Below are positions 38,406-40,166 of a stretch of DNA of 40,166 nucleotides, piece by piece (position 1 is the stretch's first letter; every line of letters starts with the position of its first letter). The DNA is from DASZBX01 sp035943635 (GTDB taxonomy: Bacteria > Actinomycetota > Actinomycetes > Streptomycetales > Catenulisporaceae), in contig DASZBX010000123.1 of the NCBI GenBank assembly GCA_035943635.1, positions 1 to 40,166 on the forward strand, in the 5' to 3' direction. The translations under genes were made by a program, and so were the position numbers. Under the pieces are notes generated by a model that was given only the letters and a program-made list of their open reading frames with translations, searched no databases and was not told the origin of the DNA.

Positions 38406-38731
38406 ATAGGCGGAACTGGAATGGTGAGGGGTGAGAGGGCTGCGACTTTGGATCCGGTTGGTTCCGGCAGCGGAGCACGGTTTTGTCGAGCATCTTCCAG
38501 TTGCGTGGCCTTGTCTTTCGGTTCGAGGTCAGGGGCGCCGACCGGCATTTCCGGCGTGATTGCGCCAGCGTCCCCCGGATTCGGTTAGGAGGGTGTGGGA
38601 TTCAGCGTTCTTGCCTGCGCGTGGTCCGGTTGGGGGAAGGCACTGTGAAATGGCGCGTGCGTCCCAGCCCTGGCTTTGCGCTTCGGCTGCCAGGGCGTCT
38701 ACCAACGCTGACGTAAGTGGCTCGTCGACTA
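38406..38731. other. Non-coding stretch
   Basis: I find no ORF with a credible start, ribosome site or motif. The sequence is high in G+C but without the third-position bias of its neighbours. It may be decayed gene remains. Confidence 0.4.
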
Positions 38732-38775
38732 GGCTCCACGCTGCTGCCCGACAATCGTGGAGCCTGCTGTTTTTA
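38732..38775 (+). terminator. Rho-independent terminator before the orphan DUF397 gene
   Basis: GGCTCCACG (38732-38740) pairs with CGTGGAGCC (38756-38764), followed by TGCTGTTTTT. Confidence 0.75.
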
Positions 38776-38863
38776 CTCCTTCTACGCCCTCTGCGACGTC
38801 TCGCCCAACGAGTTCGCCATGTGTAGCCTCGAATATGACCTCACCAAGGCAATGGAGGGACTT

Positions 38864-39079
38864 ATGAACCAGCCAGCTGACCTGTCAAGGCTCACGTGGC
38901 GCAAGTCTTCCCGTAGCAACACCTCCGGCGGCAATTGTGTGGAGATCGCCGAACTCGTCGACGGCGGCCGGGCCGTGCGCGACTCGAAGGATCCGAACGG
39001 GCCCGCGCTGATGTTCACGGCGGCAGAGTGGGCCGCGTTCATCGGCGGGGTCAAGGACGGGGAGTTCGACCAAGGCTGA
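38864..39079 (+). CDS. DUF397 protein, no XRE partner in view
   Basis: This 71-residue protein starts at the ATG at 38864 after GGAGGGAC. The family pattern is complete: WRKSSRSNTSGGNCVEIAEL, VRDSKDPNGPALMFTAAEW, AAFIGGVKDGEFDQ. It is very close to the DUF397 protein at 16619 in the mobile half (both end KDGEFD). No XRE-DUF5753 gene is next to it, so it is an orphan unless the partner lies elsewhere. It has its own terminator hairpin. Confidence 0.9.
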   Translation: MNQPADLSRLTWRKSSRSNTSGGNCVEIAELVDGGRAVRDSKDPNGPALMFTAAEWAAFIGGVKDGEFDQG

Positions 39080-39113
39080 CACGGCTCCGTGATCCGTGTA
39101 GCGAAAGATGCCC

Positions 39114-39136
39114 TGCGCTGCTGTCTGAGCAGCGTG
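39114..39136 (+). terminator. Hairpin after the orphan DUF397 gene
   Basis: CGCTGCT (39116-39122), loop GTCTG, AGCAGCG (39128-39134), extended by CCC/GGG outside a two-base bulge. There is no T-run. Confidence 0.6.
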
Positions 39137-39261
39137 GGGCCTCGTGCTTTCCTGCTCCGGTCATTGCTTGAGGTTCTATAGTTATCAGGCATCCGGTGCT
39201 GTGCTGCGGCACTCGACCGCGTGCGGATAATGCTGGGCTGGTACGCGGAAGGCGGACGACG

Positions 39262-40029
39262 ATGGTCGAGTTGAAGACACCCGGGGAGATCGACGCGATG
39301 CGGGAGGCCGGGCGGATCGTTGCGCAGGCGCTGGCCGCGGTGCGCGGGGAGGCGGCGGTCGGGGTTCGGTTGAGCCAGTTGGACGAGGTCGCCCGTGGGG
39401 TGTTGCGCGAGGCCGGGGCCGAGTCGCCGTTCCTCGGGTACAAGCCGCACTTCGCCTCCACGCCGTATCCCGCGGTGATCTGCACCTCGGTCAACGACGC
39501 GGCGCTGCACGGCATCCCGGACGGCTACCGGCTGGCGGACGGCGACCTGCTGAGCGTCGACTGCGGGGCGACGTTGGACGGGTGGACCGGCGACGCCGCG
39601 ATCTCGTTGACCGTCGGGCAGGCGCAGGACGCCGACACGCGGCTGATCCAGACCACGCAGGCCGCGCTCGACGCGGGGATCGCGGCCGCGGTGATCGGGG
39701 CGAAGATCGGAGATGTTTCAGCCGCCATCGGGGCGGTCGGGCGCGCGGGGGGCTACGGCATCTGCACGGACTACGGCGGCCACGGCGTCGGGCACACGAT
39801 GCACGAGGATCCGTCCGTGCCCAACAACGGCAAGGCCGGGCGCGGGCTGCCGCTTCGGGCCGGGCTGGTCATCGCGATCGAGCCGTGGTTCCTGGCCGGC
39901 GGCGTGGCCAAGTACCGGATCGACAAGGACGGCTGGACCATCCGCAGCGCGGACGCCAGCCGGGCGGCGCACATCGAGCACACGATCGCGGTCACGGAGC
40001 AGGGGCCCCGGGTGCTGACCGCGCTCTGA
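39262..40029 (+). CDS. map: Methionine aminopeptidase, type I
   Basis: This 255-residue protein starts at the ATG at 39262. It has all five metal ligands: Asp100 (LSVDCG), Asp111 (GWTGDAA), His174 (YGGHGVGH), Glu207 (IAIEPWF) and Glu239 (HIEHT). The conserved His83 is in ALHGIPD. The enzyme removes the initiator methionine from nascent proteins when the second residue is small. It lacks the N-terminal zinc-finger or SH3-binding extension of some actinobacterial paralogues. The usual secY-adk-map neighbours are absent, so it may be a secondary copy. Confidence 0.94.
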   Translation: MVELKTPGEIDAMREAGRIVAQALAAVRGEAAVGVRLSQLDEVARGVLREAGAESPFLGYKPHFASTPYPAVICTSVNDAALHGIPDGYRLADGDLLSVDCGATLDGWTGDAAISLTVGQAQDADTRLIQTTQAALDAGIAAAVIGAKIGDVSAAIGAVGRAGGYGICTDYGGHGVGHTMHEDPSVPNNGKAGRGLPLRAGLVIAIEPWFLAGGVAKYRIDKDGWTIRSADASRAAHIEHTIAVTEQGPRVLTAL

Positions 40030-40166
40030 CTGGGCATTTCAATAGACTTTGTGCGGCTATATCTGATTTAGCCATGGCGGCTTCTATCCGATCAGCCCCG
40101 AATTGAGCGTTATACACCACACAACCGATCTCATCGGCGGCCGTTTGATCCGCTTATAGCTCTCCA
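40030..40166. other. Low-G+C right edge
   Basis: After the map stop the base composition drops to values like those of the left half. No ORF, RNA gene or terminator is recognised in the 137 bp available. Confidence 0.5.

Noticed and set aside
38406..38731. Short plus-strand ORFs before the orphan DUF397
   Set aside because: None has a ribosome site, codon bias or recognisable motif.

Overview
The window joins two compartments. Roughly 1-20.4 kb is of moderate G+C with AT-rich gaps. It is packed with small overlapping genes, textbook -35/-10 promoters, T-tailed terminators and plasmid or conjugative-element functions. Roughly 20.6-40.0 kb is of very high G+C and holds ordinary actinobacterial chromosomal genes: a SARP/AfsR regulator, DUF397 and DUF5753 proteins, a DUF574 methyltransferase, an F420-type DUF385 protein, a sirtuin and methionine aminopeptidase. 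The host is most likely a high-G+C filamentous-type actinobacterium. The genus cannot be told from the sequence. I read the left half as an integrated or plasmid-derived mobile element. The last ~140 bp (40030-40166) fall in G+C again.

Mobile half. A fragment at the left edge (1-138) meets a truncated membrane protein. Next comes a secreted CHAP hydrolase with seven C-terminal propeller repeats (646-2151). A ParA/ribbon-helix-helix partition pair (2631-3807) diverges across a palindrome-rich AT island from three small plasmid-type proteins (3960-4687). These are followed by a candidate structured RNA or small inverted-repeat element (4759-4935) and an unknown basic protein. A two-gene OLD nuclease/UvrD helicase operon resembling the Gabija anti-phage system (6016-8644) lies exactly between two degenerate direct repeats. 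Then come a Cys-rich protein under an operator-bearing promoter, a replication-relaxation protein, a TraD/VirD4-type coupling ATPase and a chain of tiny membrane or basic ORFs. No relaxase, VirB4 or integrase is visible, so the element is incomplete here or only mobilizable.

Regulatory belt (14.2-20.4 kb). Two related TetR regulators (the first apparently leaderless) and an element-borne Lsr2 xenogeneic silencer are followed by a whiJ/abaA-like cluster: DUF397, XRE-DUF5753 and a divergent RsbW-like ATPase. A second XRE-DUF5753/DUF6879/small-protein operon completes the belt. A 16-bp repeat marks its two ends.

Chromosomal half. From left to right: mug glycosylase; an AfsR-like SARP-NB-ARC-TPR regulator coupled to a membrane protein and divergent from another DUF5753 regulator; an Fpg/Nei glycosylase followed by a truncated FAD monooxygenase; DUF385, DUF574 and dienelactone-hydrolase-like enzymes; a DHA2 MFS transporter preceded by a 10-bp-periodic repeat array; and two paralogous SDR dehydrogenases, each divergent from its own TetR with palindromic operators, flanking a sirtuin. 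An orphan DUF397 gene and map close the window.

All function calls rest on motifs read by eye; no database search was run.
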